The notes under the pieces were generated by a model. It ran no database searches, was not told the DNA's origin, and saw only the letters and a list, made by a program, of their open reading frames with translations. 64,000 bases of DNA, taken from Zygnema cylindricum (taxonomy: Eukaryota; Streptophyta; Zygnematophyceae; Zygnematales; Zygnemataceae). Numbering within the stretch: the first letter of the stretch is position 1; each line of letters opens with the position of its first letter. The position numbers and the translations under genes were made by a program. The stretch covers positions 201,822 through 265,821 of the forward strand of contig JBBHKE010003430.1 of assembly GCA_037447655.1 (NCBI GenBank), in the 5' to 3' direction. This document shows, piece after piece, positions 1-12,515 of the stretch.

Positions 1-94
1 TTTCGTATAAAAACAAAATAGGCGATACGATTTAGTACGGAGGGTCGCGGATTTCTGTAAAATAAGCCACTTTTCGCCTGATGGAACGTCACCC
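1..94. mobile_element. right end of a PIF/Harbinger-like MITE, truncated by window edge
   Basis: The sequence ends with GATGGAACGTCACCC followed by TTA. It closely matches the last ~95 bases of the complete element at 26,842-27,572, which ends GATGGAACTTGACCC then TTA. The TTA is the expected target duplication of this superfamily. The left end lies outside the window. Confidence 0.7.
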
Positions 95-749
95 TTAATA
101 TCGTGAAACGTCATGTTCAACTATCCCAAATACTCAAATAGTGACGCCAAAGGTCTACAATTTTCATATCATTTATGTTGAACCTAAAGAGATTTCTAAA
201 GTGTACATTGGGACGCCCAAATTGACTGTACGGATGATACTCGCTTCGCACAAAAATGTGGAGCTACAGTACGACCACAACAAGGACGCGCCACTCATAT
301 GCCGAGACACTATTGAGTTACATCATCGCATATGAAAACATGCGACTGTATACCGTACCAATTCTACCTTGTAGTAATGAATATCGTTCGATGTTGACGA
401 TACGGTACAACAGTTATAATGTTATGCGGTGGTGTTTTAACGTCAAGCCGTCGAGGCCGCGACAATCCCAACGCCTCAACCTCTTTTCTAACGCATCCAC
501 ACGTGTGATGATGTTCGTTATATGTAGGTGTATTCTGTATAAAATAGAAACGGTTACATAGAACAGTTTTCCCACTTTAGTTTGATGACGCCTTTTTTCT
601 CTGTGGGGGCCTAAAACTTTGTTCATTTTCGTGGACGCTTCTCCCTTCAAAATTTCGTTGTAACTCGTTCAGAGTTAATCTGTGCGTGTGCTACTTTTAC
701 TGCAGTCATCTTTCCTATTGTGAAGTGACCAGGTTCTTTCATCTCTGCA
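95..749. other. intergenic sequence upstream of the methyltransferase gene
   Basis: No convincing coding exon or repeat is seen. The stretch just before the first methionine codon at 750 should hold the promoter and 5' UTR of the gene that follows, but no clear TATA box stands out. Confidence 0.4.
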
Positions 750-3516
750 ATGGTTGGATTCAAGTTTAGACAGGAAGCAAGGACGGACACAGGTGCCGAA
801 CGTGATTCGCACGTGTCTCTTGCTGATTGGTATCCAGGCACCATTCCTCAGGATGATCATGCTCATGTTTCTGACGATGAACGATCATATGATGAGCGAT
901 CAATTGCTGCAGATTCATGGTCTGTGAAAAGTGAGTATGGAAGTACACTGGATGGAGACGATACACGTCATGCTGAAGTTATGGAAGTGATGGTAACAGT
1001 TGCAGACCGTACGGCCAATGGAGGGTACGACATTTTGCTCATTGCTGTTTTGTAACTGAATACTGAATGCACATTACTTTGTATTGCAGGCGAAGTGATT
1101 GAATCAAATGTTATGGAGCTGTTTATTTTTTGAGTTGTTTGCTTTTTAACTCTGGCTGTTTGATTGAAAAAGCGGTTTCTCTATCCTGTATACCTTTGTA
1201 ATGGTATTGATTTTAATTGCTCCTGCATTTGTATGGCGTTATACGATGTCAATGTGTGTTTATCCATACTTCATTGCTGAAAATATTTACGTTTTGTATC
1301 TGGGCAAGAACACACTGCTTCATGGGCCAATTCATGCAATAGAATACGCTATAGTTTCAATTATTTGTTTTGGCGTTTTCCTTATCAGGTGTTCGGAAGA
1401 TGAAGGAGAAGGGGATGAAGAAGAAGGCTCAGTCCTAGGTCTCAGAAGCCATTGGGATGCCACCTATGCAGATGAGCTTAGCAATTTTCATGAGTCTGGG
1501 CAACCGGGTGAAATCTGGTATTGGATCCACTCAACCTGGTTCAGCCACATTTTGGCCTTTACTGATGAATCTCAAAGACCGGGTCTTTTATGACGAGTTT
1601 TGGCGTTTCTGTGTGACGAGTTTTCTTGATATCAGCGTGTATGGAGTGGCATGGAGGTCACTTATCTAAATGTGGCCGAGCATTCGCCTAATGTTGACTG
1701 TAGCCTATAGAAGGTTTTCTGGTTTGACGCACGGGGTTGAGTGTTCTAAATGTCGCTGTAAAAATTAAGGCTTTTTTTTGCATTCATTTTCAGCATTGTT
1801 GATGCACATCATTTTGGCTCCCAGAATTGCGATTTCCAATTTCTTTGAAACCAAACATAGTGGTTTTATAATTTGCTGTTGGGCCTTCAGGTTTGGTGAT
1901 AGTGTCCTGGAGATTTCTGCGGAGTGGATTGCTCGGATGGCGGCGTCGTCAGGAAATTTATCGGACAGCAATTCAGAAGGCTCTTCTTCTTTGCCTAATG
2001 GAGGATCGACACCAGCTCCTCTGTGTGGACAGGCCGTCAATTGGCATGTTCTTGACCTGGGAATGGGAAATGGGTTATTGCTACATGCTCTTGCTCGCCA
2101 TGGGTGAGTTCCTGATTAACGAGCCAATTCAATTTTCTTTTTCACGCTCAGAAGATATAGTTTACAATTACGGAGGATGAGGGGATGGCATTTGGTTTTC
2201 TTATATGTTGGTCCATTTTCAAGTAGCTAAGCTTAGGGTCACACAGCCTATGTTTACTCGCCTTCATTGTGGTTTTGCAGGTTTTCGGATTTGACTGGAA
2301 CAGATTACTGTGAGGCTGCAGTTGAACTGGCAAGAGCAGTTGCACATAGGGCTGGCCTAAGCCATATAAACTTCGTTGTAAGTGCTGGCTTTCCCACTAG
2401 AACATGTACAGTTTCTGGTCCACTGGCTTAGTTTTTGCGCCCTTGATTGATAATGCATGTGAACTGCAGGGTCGTGAGGATGCTGGATGTTAGAGAAGAC
2501 TATCACATCGTGATATTATTATATTTTTTGCCATGTAATGAACGCATAGCTCAAATGTGGGAAAAGGTATATGGAAACACTACATGTGGTTGGCCCTCCT
2601 ATTGTGCTGTGTAATGCGTGTGTAGTATGGGGTTACAGAATGTGGCACTTCGATTTGTTTCTGCAAATTTGAACTATGGTCAGAAGCTCCTCTTGTGGGT
2701 TGTGTGGACGACGAACACAAGGGTGATGCAGGTATAAAAGTTAAGGTGCAATGTCTCTGTATGCCTGACATTTTTCTTTTACAGGTGGATGATGTACTTG
2801 ATTCAAGACTCGAGGGTCATTATGACCTGATTACAGATAAGGGGACTTTTGACGCGGTGAAATTGCATCCTGAAGGTCGAAATCACAAGTAAGGAAGAGA
2901 TTTTGATTTTTTTTTTTCAACCTCTACTGCAATGAATCAGAGCTGTTTCTAACCATGTAAGCCAGCAGCTTGTGATCTTATGTGATTGCCTTTGTTTACT
3001 TAAGGGAAGCTGTGTGTCTTGCAGGAAGCTTTATAGGAAAACAGTGGAGAGGCTTCTGGCACCTGGTGGTCTTTTGGTGAGAAATCGTTCCTGTATTTCT
3101 CCTTTGGCTTTTGCTTTTCTCTCGTTTCGTTTTGCACTTACAGCCATTCTGGTATGCTCCAACTCTATTTAAACATGGACAATCTTGTGCCTCAAAGATG
3201 CTGAAAAAATCTGCGTTGATATGTTTTGGCAAAATTTTATGATCTTTTGCTAACTTGAAGCTGAGCTTTGGTCTGCATGCAGGTCATAACTTCATGCAAC
3301 AATACACATGACGAGTTAGTTTCGGATATGACTGCCCCTTGCGATAGGGTGGAACTGAATGGAAGGGTTGGTCTGGCTAAACCTGATGTAACTCCACAAC
3401 AATCCGTGCTGGAATATGTAGACCACGTGAGAGCGTATCCGACCTTTCGTTTTGCAGGAGTGGAAGGGAGTCGAGTGTGCACCGTGGCCTTCAAAAAAAA
3501 GGTTATTGATCAGTAA
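750..3516 (+). CDS. EEF1A lysine methyltransferase 2-like (METTL10/Efm4 family), 7 exons
   Basis: Exons: 750-1024, 1389-1517, 1891-2103, 2281-2377, 2785-2888, 3025-3076 and 3283-3516. All have GT-AG borders with matching phases, and together they make 1,104 nt (367 codons plus stop). The protein carries the family signature SHWDATYADELSNF with GEIWFG. Next come SAM-binding motif I VLDLGMGNGLLLHALA, the post-I acidic turn LTGTDY, the YDLITDKGTFDAV segment and the ITSCN motif. The end, RFAGVEGSRVCTVAFKKK, matches the C-terminus of human METTL10. In human and yeast this family methylates one lysine of translation factor eEF1A in the cytosol. The acidic N-terminal extension of about 110 residues is longer than in human METTL10, so the first methionine is less certain. 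An AATAAA overlaps the stop codon (3515-3520). Confidence 0.93.
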
Positions 3517-4406
3517 TAAAATGGCTTACTTTGTCGACCACTGAAATCTTAAGTGAAGCAGTTATAGGGTCTTGTGATGGAAATTGAGGGCGGAGAGGAT
3601 GGTTATCCATTTTTGCATTTCAATTTCCCACAGGTTTCTAACTGTGGCCATCTGCAAGGCTTATTCTATACCGCATTTCCAATTTGGCATCCTTGGACTG
3701 CACCAGTTGCCTAATTCACTTAGACGTTTAAACGTTTATCTTAGGCTTAAATCAGCTGATGTTACTTGGCCGGGTTGAAGCACCCTACAGCTGACTCTGC
3801 AGCTAGATGTTATGAAGTCTGTTGTTCATACTATCTGTGTTATCCTGGAATGAGGTTGACACCTCGTACCTTCTTTTCACCACTTTTCCAGAATTCGTAG
3901 TAGTTATTAACCTTCAAATTCAGGAAAATTCCTGCTGTTATTTCTGTCAGTGCCGCAGGCCTTTTGCCTTATGGTTTGTCCCTAGGCTGAAACAGACTTC
4001 ATTAATTTGTGTATACTGCATTTGTTTTAGTTCCCTAGCTGAACAATGGCTTGTTTACTTGTATATTTCTTTTTTCCTTATACGAATCTTCTAGAGTTTC
4101 TGAATTAGTGACAATCTTTCTTGGATCGGCTTTCACTGGTGAAGACGAGCACAGATAGAACCTGTCCTACCCAGAGAACTGAAGGAAATATTTCAGAAGT
4201 GTGGTATAATACAGAAAACTAAGGAATGCTGTGGTTATCATGACATATTACACTTGTTATACTTATTTTTTTTAATCAACACCGCTAGTACAGTAAGTGG
4301 AAATGGTAAACACTTTATGGAGAAACATGCTTTAACTTCAATTGCTGTATCTTTTTCTAACTTTGAAGAGGAACTGTTGTTTTGTTAGTGAAATGGTCTA
4401 AAATAA
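3517..4406. other. 3' UTR and intergenic sequence
   Basis: AT-rich sequence after the methyltransferase stop codon. It probably includes the 3' UTR. No further coding exon is seen. Confidence 0.4.
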
Positions 4407-5166
4407 TTATTTCTACACCAATGTGGGATTTGAGCTCCAGTGCAACCTTCATTGACGGTGTCATTTTGCATTCTTTTTTCGTTGAAGCTCTATTAGGCAT
4501 TGGTTGTTTGCTTTTCAAAAGCATGCGTCTTGCAAAGGAACAATTTCATGTGGTTATGAGCACGCATGGGTTATCGGTATTCTTTGTCCTCCAGCTGTGT
4601 ACAAGCTGTCCTGTGATCAGCACAAACTGATGTAAAACTCAAGATTGAGCGGACAGGTCTTTCTGTGTGTGGAAAGAAGATGTTATACAAGGAAGGTTTC
4701 TAGATTGCAGATTTCAGCCAGAGCTCAAAAACTTGTGAAGTACCAGAAGTGTTAATCCTGGCATCGAGCAGGGAAATTTGTGTATATTATTTCTACACCA
4801 ATGTGGGATTTGAGCTCCAGTGCAACCTTCATTGAGGGTGTCATTTTGCATTCTTTTTTCGTTGAAGCTCTATTAGGCATTGGTTGCTTGCTTTTCAAAA
4901 GCATGCGTCTTGCAAAGGAACAATTTCATGTGGTTATGAGCACGCATGGGTTATTGGTATTCTTTGTCCTCCAGCTGTGTACAAGCTGTCCTATGATCAG
5001 CACAAACTGATGTAAAACTCAAGATTGAGCGGACAGGTCTTTCTGTGTGTGGAAAGAAGATGTTATACAAGGAAGGTTTCTAGATTGCAGATTTCAGCCA
5101 GAGCTCAAAAACTTGTGAAGTACCAGAAGTGTTAATCCTGGCATCGAGCAGGGAAATTTGTGTATA
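4407..5166. repeat. 380-bp tandem duplication (two copies)
   Basis: Copy 1 spans 4407-4786 and copy 2 spans 4787-5166, directly adjacent. I noticed only four single-base differences (near 4457, 4508, 4576 and 4613 of copy 1), so the copies are about 99% identical and the duplication is recent. Both contain a short open frame of about 75 codons, but it resembles no protein I know and is probably carried along. Confidence 0.9.
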
Positions 5167-5597
5167 TACCGCCAAAAACACCTGTTGTCCTGTATCTATG
5201 CTGGATTCGTCTGTGTTATATTTTTAAAGCTAGGTGATGGCTATTGCTTTAGAGATTATCTTAATCGTTTATCAAAACAGTAATGGTATTCTCAATTGTT
5301 TGAAGCAGACCATGCTTACAGAATGTTTAAGGTGAGGCAAGAAAAAATCGGACAGCGTACAGCTTATAGAAAAAAAAAAAAACCCACATTCTACTGACGA
5401 CAAGAATTCCCTCTCATCTGTCAAATTAGTACAGATTTTCTTATTGCAATCAATCGTGCTAAAAGCTATTGGTGACTCGGCTAAGAAGAGAGCATTTTTA
5501 CAACCCTCGATTTATATTGCTAATTGGCAGCACTGCACCACCAGAAAAAGTTATTTAAGACGCTCACAAATGTACACTTTCAGAAAGTCAGGGCAAT

Positions 5598-8500
5598 TTA
5601 ACTTTCCCTCATCCATTCCGGTAAACCTTTCCCGACATCTTGCATGCTCTCCATTAAAATACTAGCAGATGGTTCTGTTGCTGTCTGAAGGGCTAGTCTG
5701 AGGCCTATCCAAACTTTCGAAAAAAGATCCTCCAATCGCCTGTTAGACAACAGTCAAACCAGGGAAAAGGTCAAAATGGGGACATAAAACTACACCGTGT
5801 TTCGTCATTAGCATTAGTGTTTTTTTCTGCCTTCAAATCAACTCTTCTCTGTGAACACTTTTCGGGTTATTAACCCAAAAGTTGTGATAGAAAGGTGAGG
5901 TTCTTACATTCCAAGTGGCAGTCAACAAATGAAAATCAGACACAGGTGCACAGAAAAAAGTTGATTTCAATGGCTAAAAATAACATGAACACTAGTAACG
6001 ATAAACAGTGTAATTGCAGAACTTGGAGCAAAAGCTGCTGGTGAAACTTATTGCCTGCAACAAATGAAAACGAGTGTAATGTATTTTGGAAGTACACACC
6101 GCAGTTTCAAAAGTTTACTGTGATTTTCTGAACCTCGATGTGCATTCGCATACTCCAAGCAAGTGCTCCTCAGCTCCTTTAGTTTCTGCAAAGGCGAAGA
6201 AAGGTTATCCCAACCCATGTTTCAATGATTGTTCCCTGTATTTGAGTACTACAGCTTACAATAGTGGTTAACCCTCAGGTCAGATGAATAACCACCGCCC
6301 GTCGCTTTTAGAGTTAGAGAATAATTAGCATTAACACTTTATGAGAATCATCTAGTCTAAAACATGTTCAGCAGCATGGTTCTTCAAGAGCCACTTAACA
6401 AAACAGTGGTATTAAGACTAGTTTATAATTTTGAGTAAAAAAACGCTCACTTGAGATTAACTCTAACAGCGATAGGTCGTGTACTAACAGTGGTAGGTTG
6501 CTGGCACTCACCAACAGATAGGGGCGATGGTGAAGGAGACATTCTCGAAAACAACGATGAAGAAAAGAATTATGATAAACAATCACCTGCACATCAGGCA
6601 CGGAACTTCTTAAGTCCACAAAATCATTAAAATTAACTTGTGCAGCAATTAATTTAGAAATTGCAAAAAAACCGAGAAAACACACAAACATGCTTACCTC
6701 ATCAATAGATGTGGCAGCCTGAAGCTGTGATTCCATAATTCGCCAGTTGGGTTCCAACACCTGAAATAGGCACACTGCTGAAGTTTACTTTTGTCCTAAC
6801 ATAGCTTTTCCTGCCATCGTAAATAAAACCGGACTGGAGATTGTAATGCATCTGAAAAAGACAAGGCACCAAAAGGCGCCTCTTCGTAATAATAAGGGAC
6901 TGGAGGGAACCCCTTATGACAGCAAAGGACTAAAAGTATAAGACAATTATTTGAGGAAAGATTTTGAGAACTTGCCTCATGCATACAGTGATATTCAATG
7001 TTTCGAAGGAGTTGAAGAATTCGCTGACCGAGACAGTTGAAATTCCGCATTTTGGGATCCATTGAATTTCCCAAGTGCCCTCTCTATTCCACCCCCAAAA
7101 GTTGAAAATGAAAGCAGCAATAAGTGATACATTAATTGCCACGAGGACCATCACCCGCACATTAAAAACAAACATACGGAATAGCTGTGCAATAAACTCG
7201 AGCCTCTAAATGGGGACAATGTGACATTAAGCTCCAAAGCATGGCCTTAAACCTCAAAACATAATCTTATAGCCTGGAAAGTTCAAAAAACCAAGGATGT
7301 TTCATAAAGGCAGATAATTACAGATTTATGTACCTATACATTCTCCAGGCATCTTTTGCCATGTGACAACCTGCCTTTCTTTTCATTGCAAAAAATAACT
7401 TTCCTACAGAGAAAATTTTGCAATATCATACTAAACGTCTAGTCAATATTCTGAAACCTCACATATTTCCTTAAGGCCCACCACGAACTAGGAGACTAGA
7501 CCAAATGCATATTGTCGTCACACTAGACTCTAACCAACTCCATAATTCTCCAACTGATGTCCTCCTCAATGACCTTTCTCACCTCTAGCTGTCGTTTCGT
7601 GCTAAGACAGGAGAAGAGATGGCGAAAGACTAATCTGTAAACTACGAGTGACTTCTCAGAAACCACCAGCGATATCGGCCATGGAACCTGTAACAAAGAA
7701 TTTCCACAATTAACAAACTTCCCTTTCCCCGTGGTAGAAGGACCTTGGTCTCAACCATAGTTCAAAAGTGTGAAAACAATTGGAAATGCTATATGCAATT
7801 TCCCATTACTATACACATATTATATGGTTTATTCAAGTATAATACGGTAATACGACATGTAGACCACATATAGCGTTTCCAAAAGTTTTTGCACAGTTAA
7901 ACTATCGTCTCAACGACAGGCCAGCATGGTTTGGTTTTAAAAGGGCATCTGACAGGAAGATCAGACATCAATTTTTTCATCATTGAACAACCCGAAGAGC
8001 GTATGGGTTTTTATATCCGAAAACCATATGTGGAACTCCCCTCTGAGCTGTTACAGGTTATCTGAAAATCATTATCCTTCCTTTTGAATTGCGGTTCAAT
8101 TGTGGAAAACACATTACCTCCAAAAAACACTCACCTTATAGTCTAAAGTAAAAGCATCCCAACCGGAAGAGGGATCCAATCCATCCAAAGTACCCTCCTG
8201 TTCAACAATAGCACCATATTCCTCTCCTCCACTTGCCATCTCCTGACCAACTTCTCTGACCACTTTGCTATTTCCAAAATCTTTTTCAACAGCATCCACT
8301 TGGGAATAAATTGGTTCAGAATTCTGCAATAACGGTTATCGATAGTAAGCGTTGCGTTCTAAATCTCCCTTTTCAAAAAAAAAAAACTTATTTCCCTCCT
8401 GTTGAAAACTGAACTGAATTGTCGGTTTATAACCTGGCTTTAAAAGCTCAAATGTCAATAAGTGGAATTTTTCCAAAGCTGATCCTGAGTAATTTAACAA

Positions 8501-11500
8501 CAAATTTTAGCTGTCACAACATCAGTGCTGCCACCCCTCCTGGCGAGAACAAGACCAGACGGACAAAAAAAAGTTTGAATTTAGAAACTCCAACTGAAAT
8601 TGACAGAACCCACAAACATCCGCGAAAAACTTTATCTAGAGGACAACAAAAATGTACATGGTGAAAAATCATAGAAATCAGGGAGACCGCACAAGCACAA
8701 CAGCAACACCCACTAGAAGACAAAGAGCTCCAAGAAGATGTGCTCAATACAGAGTCAATGAAATCCATGGACAATAGTTTGTAACACGACCAAAAATAAT
8801 AAAGGAGCTCTGGCAATGAATGAAAACTACACTGCCAATTGTTATTAGAGTTAATCCCTGTAATTTAAGAGAGTCTTCGTTAAACCAAAATTAAAAATCA
8901 ATGTTAACAACACAAACCACGTTGCAAATCAGAATTTAGTGCATTTAGTCTAATAAAGTGTTAACGCTAATACACCGTGAATCGCTATTAGCGTTAATAA
9001 CGCTAATTTGGCGCCCCCAAATTTTGACCCTTGAACCTAAAATAGAATTAATAACTCAAATTGTTTTTTGGCGTTAATGAAGGTACATTTCAATTAGCGT
9101 TAAAAACTCTAATTTGAACAGTTTTTAAAGTGTAATGAACGAAATGCGTCAGTCCGTACTAAAATTGCTCGTTATTTTGTACAATCGTACAAAAAGTGCG
9201 TCAGCTAAAGGCGACGACACGCGAAAGTGAGTGCGTCGACACAAAAATATTTGATTCCCAAAGATAAAGACAGTGGAAAATCACGCGAACCTGTTCTCAC
9301 ATGTTCAAACGCCGTCTATGTAAACACAGGCGATAACGGCTACACTATGGGAAAAATGTACCCAAATTAGAGTTATGTATAAATTAGAGTAAAAAAAAAA
9401 TTGGCGAAAGGCCTTGAACCCAAATTAAAATTATTAACATTAAATGTTTTATTACACTAATTATTTCTTAACGCTAATAGCGATTGACGGTGTAGTTCAC
9501 TACACCGCGAATCGCTATTAGCGTATATAACGCTAATTCGGTTCCCCCAAATTTTGACCCAAATTCTCAAATAGAATTATTAATTCTAGTTTAAATTTTG
9601 AGTAATTTCTAATAAGAGTAAATGATTTACCCTAAAATTTTGAAATTCATTTTTTTTTTACGCTATTTATTTCTTGACGCTAACAGCGATTCGCGGTGTA
9701 GCTCTAATAGCAATGACCGTGTAGCTCACCAATGTGAAGGTAATGTCTCCATGAAAAGGATCTCCGTTGCAAAGAGAGGTCTGTAAAGCGTGATCCAGCA
9801 TAGACTGCATCCCATAAAAAAAAAGTGAAATTTTCAACAGAGAGCTGAGAAATCAAACACAGAGTATAGAGTATAGAACAGAGCATAAAAATCTTTGAAC
9901 ACACCAGTGCAAACATGCACAGGGCAACAAGCTCATAGGGTGATCGTAATAGAGAATTCTCATGGTTTCTGAAAAATCATACACAAATACTCTTAAAACT
10001 GGATCAAGTGTACAGCTATTAACATTTTACGCACTAAACAAGAGTAATTTTTGATATTGTGGCCCCCCCTACCAACAACATAACGGAAACTTTCAGTCAT
10101 GGGTGTTAAGAAAGTGTACCGCCAAAGTACGTTTAGATAGAGAGTCTGTCCATTTCTCCAGCTCATCAGCAGCACTGTCCATGAAGTCATGAATGAAATC
10201 GCTCTGTCCACCAATATTAGGCCCGGACAAACATCAGTGTAGAGATTTAGTAAGACAGCAAGTTTATGTAATCATTAGATAGGTCATTGTGACTAAATTA
10301 TTAAAGAACACAAAATTGAGCTGTTACGGTTATACAGCATTCAGCAAGTTGAGTAATTAGGGCCCTAAAACACTATTTGACCCCTGTTACACCATGCACC
10401 CAAAAGGTGCAAACCACAATTTTTACAAATGATGCCCTATACCACCTGTCTGTATGAAAACATTAAGTGTGTGATGCAATTTTTTTAAGATTATATCAAG
10501 TTTAGTGTGAATTGGAAAAGGTATCACAATGTTTAGCTTGCTAAACGCAATCGTGCACCCTGGAGAGTCGGAGAAGGGGGTTTAAACAAAACCGTTTATC
10601 TGAAAAATAGCTCAAATGACTGCTCTTACGCAGGTTCTAATTAATGTTAAAACGACTTGATGAACGGGCAAGCTCAATCAAAGTGCACAGCCGATTTTGA
10701 TGATCACTTAAGCAATTCAATGATGAGCATATTTGGGAATGAAGGTTGAAATCCGAATTCTTCTGTCGTCTGTTGCCACTTTCTATTGATATCATGCAAA
10801 AGCTTATCTAGTCCTATCTCCATACTAGTGAATAGGACGTGCAAACTCGTGATGAAAAACTTAACAATAACAATTATTAACTCTTTTGCTGGGTGGAACT
10901 ATCACTGCACCGATTTCAGTTTTCTGTAAATATCAGCAAATTACCCAACGATAGAACATGCTACATTGTGGTTTTAAAAAAATGGGCTGCTACGATGCCC
11001 ACAAAGGGAGAGAAACCTTGTTGAAAAGACAGAAATTAGGAGGAAATGCAAGCATTGTGAGATTGGAAAAGATGTAAGACACCGTATCATCATCTAAATA
11101 GAATGAACTATATTTTTTTGGTTCAGATTCCTCCCTGCATTTTCATTGCGTAAGTGAACTATAAGTCATATCAATCTCCGACAAGGAAAACAGATTAATG
11201 ATCCTCACCTGATCCAACAGGAAGCAATGTTTGATTGACTGTAGACGCGTCATGAGCCCAAACTGCTCCACCCCAGATTAAAGAAGGACGAAAAAAAGCT
11301 GACAAACAGTCAGGTCATGGTGTGTTTCACAGTAGAATGTCAAAAAACCGAGTGCTCTACTTTGAGTTCACCTTAGCTTGCAATAATCGCAAATAAAAGA
11401 GAAAGAAAAACAGCAAGCTGTCCAAATTAAATAACTAATTAAGCTTAATTAACTAATGTTATTATCGAAAAGGTGATTTTGGATTTCTTTTGCTTTTTAG

Positions 11501-11956
11501 CCTCAGCTGCAAATACACATTCCTAAATCCCACCTGTCTGTCATTAAAATCATAAAATAGAATGTTTTATGCTCCAATGTTTCCAAATAAGTTCTATATT
11601 GCAAGCAAAACAAAAGATCCTCTGCAATGATTTTACCAACAACCTGGCAGGAGCACTAATAAAATTTTTTAAGGCAAAAGAGAAAGTGCCTTCAACCACT
11701 TCTTGGCAAGCGCAACAATAACAAATTGTTTACATTCCTGCTCCTATACTCTGAGGTATTGTCACTACCTTTCCAAACATGTTAAGCCTGTTAGTGAATT
11801 AGATGCCAGAAAATGCCACATCAAAATATTAATAGCGACACACCTCCTCCTTTATTAGGTGCAACATTTCTGCAGAGCTCCATTTATAAGCAATTTGAAT
11901 ACATTCCATATATGAAACCTCGTCTTTGGCGCTAGTCAGGCGAGTTTCAGAGCTCC
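5598..11956 (-). CDS. TUBGCP2: gamma-tubulin complex component 2 (GCP2/Spc97 family), C-terminal half, 12 exons
   Basis: GCP2 is a core subunit of the gamma-tubulin small complex that nucleates microtubules. Exons on the minus strand: 11956-11844, 11262-11209, 10203-10120, 9804-9730, 8323-8135, 7687-7583, 7083-6976, 6760-6698, 6586-6512, 6185-6134, 6054-6007 and 5704-5598. Phases agree throughout and give 356 residues plus a stop. Diagnostic stretches in order: CIQIAYKWSSAEMLHLIKEE, FLLDQSDFIHDFMDSAADEL, DHALQTSLCNGDPF, GWDAFTLDYKVPWPISLVVS, RLVFRHLFSCL, RNIEYHCMHEVLEPNWRIM, FLHRCFRECLLHH, LKELRSTCLEYA, ATEPSASILMESM. These follow the human and plant GCP2 order. The intron 6975-6761 starts with GC. 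The donors after 6134 (GTTCAG) and 6007 (GTTTAT) are weak, so the last three exons are less sure. The N-terminal half (~450 residues) is missing; a possible 24-nt upstream exon lies at 12,012-11,989. Confidence 0.88.
7757..7905. repeat. short palindromic repeat in a GCP2 intron
   Basis: It begins CATAGTTCAAAAGTGTGAAA and later reads ACCACATATAGCGTTTCCA. A related, more palindromic copy is at 57,423-57,526 in a CstF50 intron. It looks like a small non-autonomous DNA element. Its borders are approximate. Confidence 0.4.
8971..9494. mobile_element. CACCG-type MITE, long form (~524 bp)
   Basis: Terminal inverted repeats TACACCGTGAATCGCTATTA at the left and AATAGCGATTGACGGTGTA at the right. It contains the family core with AAAGTGCGTCAG and AATCGTACAAAA-like segments. 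It is nested in the element at 8828-9723. Confidence 0.75.
9501..9700. mobile_element. CACCG-type MITE, short form (200 bp)
   Basis: Ends TACACCGCGAATCGCTATTA and AACAGCGATTCGCGGTGTA, with TA on both sides. It keeps the outer parts of the long form and lacks its core. Confidence 0.8.
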
Positions 11957-12505
11957 CTGAAAAAGGCATCTGAAATCCTTTCCCTCACCAGTTATGCAGT
12001 AAGATAACGCCCCTTCAAGATTGGAGAACAAAAAAACCATGACATTTCAAAAAAAATTGATAAAAAAACTTCAATTTCGTATTAATATCTATTATGATAT
12101 TTACATTCATGGGACACACACCATAACATTGCTACGCAAGATGAAGTTCTGTTACAACCGTTAATGAAAATTGTTCAAACAATTGGTTTTCACTTGTTAA
12201 CAGATTTATTATTTCCTTTTGAATTGCTATCTAATAGCCTCCTAGCAGTCTATAATATGAAGAGCCACGTGTGACTCGAAACTCAGTAATCACAATCCTA
12301 CTTACAAAAAAAAATGCATATTGATGTCTTTGATTCCTGTCATGCTCTACACCATGTGTTGTCATTTCTCAGAGCCCTTCAGAAATTATTTGCTTGAACA
12401 ATGAACTTATGTTTGAATACCATATTTGTCCAACACAAATGTCAAACGTCACAAGGATTTCAAAAGCAATCCACAGAAAGTCACCGTCCTTTATGGACTT
12501 GTGGA

Positions 12506-12515
12506 NNNNNNNNNN
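12506..12515. other. assembly gap (10 N)
   Basis: Ten unknown bases. Left of it lies the GCP2 locus with its N-terminal exons unaccounted for. Right of it lies an unrelated GC-richer retroelement remnant. The join may therefore not be contiguous. Confidence 0.95.

Larger units (their letters stand above)
8828..9723. mobile_element. TA-flanked CACCG-type MITE (subfamily of 51,431), split by two others
   Basis: The left end TACACTGCCAATTGTTATTA and the right end AGCAATGACCGTGTA match the termini of the intact 208-bp element at 51,431-51,638. The element is interrupted by complete copies of a sister subfamily at 8971-9494 and 9501-9700. It lies in a GCP2 intron, and its right end stops only a few bases from a splice donor. 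Confidence 0.7.

Noticed and set aside
4382-5010. Two nearly identical ~75-codon open frames
   Set aside because: They exist only because the 380-bp segment is duplicated. There is no known domain and the codon use is not persuasive.
8971-9700. CRISPR-like appearance of repeated AGCGATT/AATCGCT words
   Set aside because: The words are terminal inverted repeats of eukaryotic MITEs, not direct repeats with uniform spacers, and no cas gene is present.
12369-12505. Possible GCP2 exon with FLWIAFEIL next to the gap
   Set aside because: It faintly resembles the segment before the conserved GKYLN stretch, but the match is too weak and the other border is lost in the gap.
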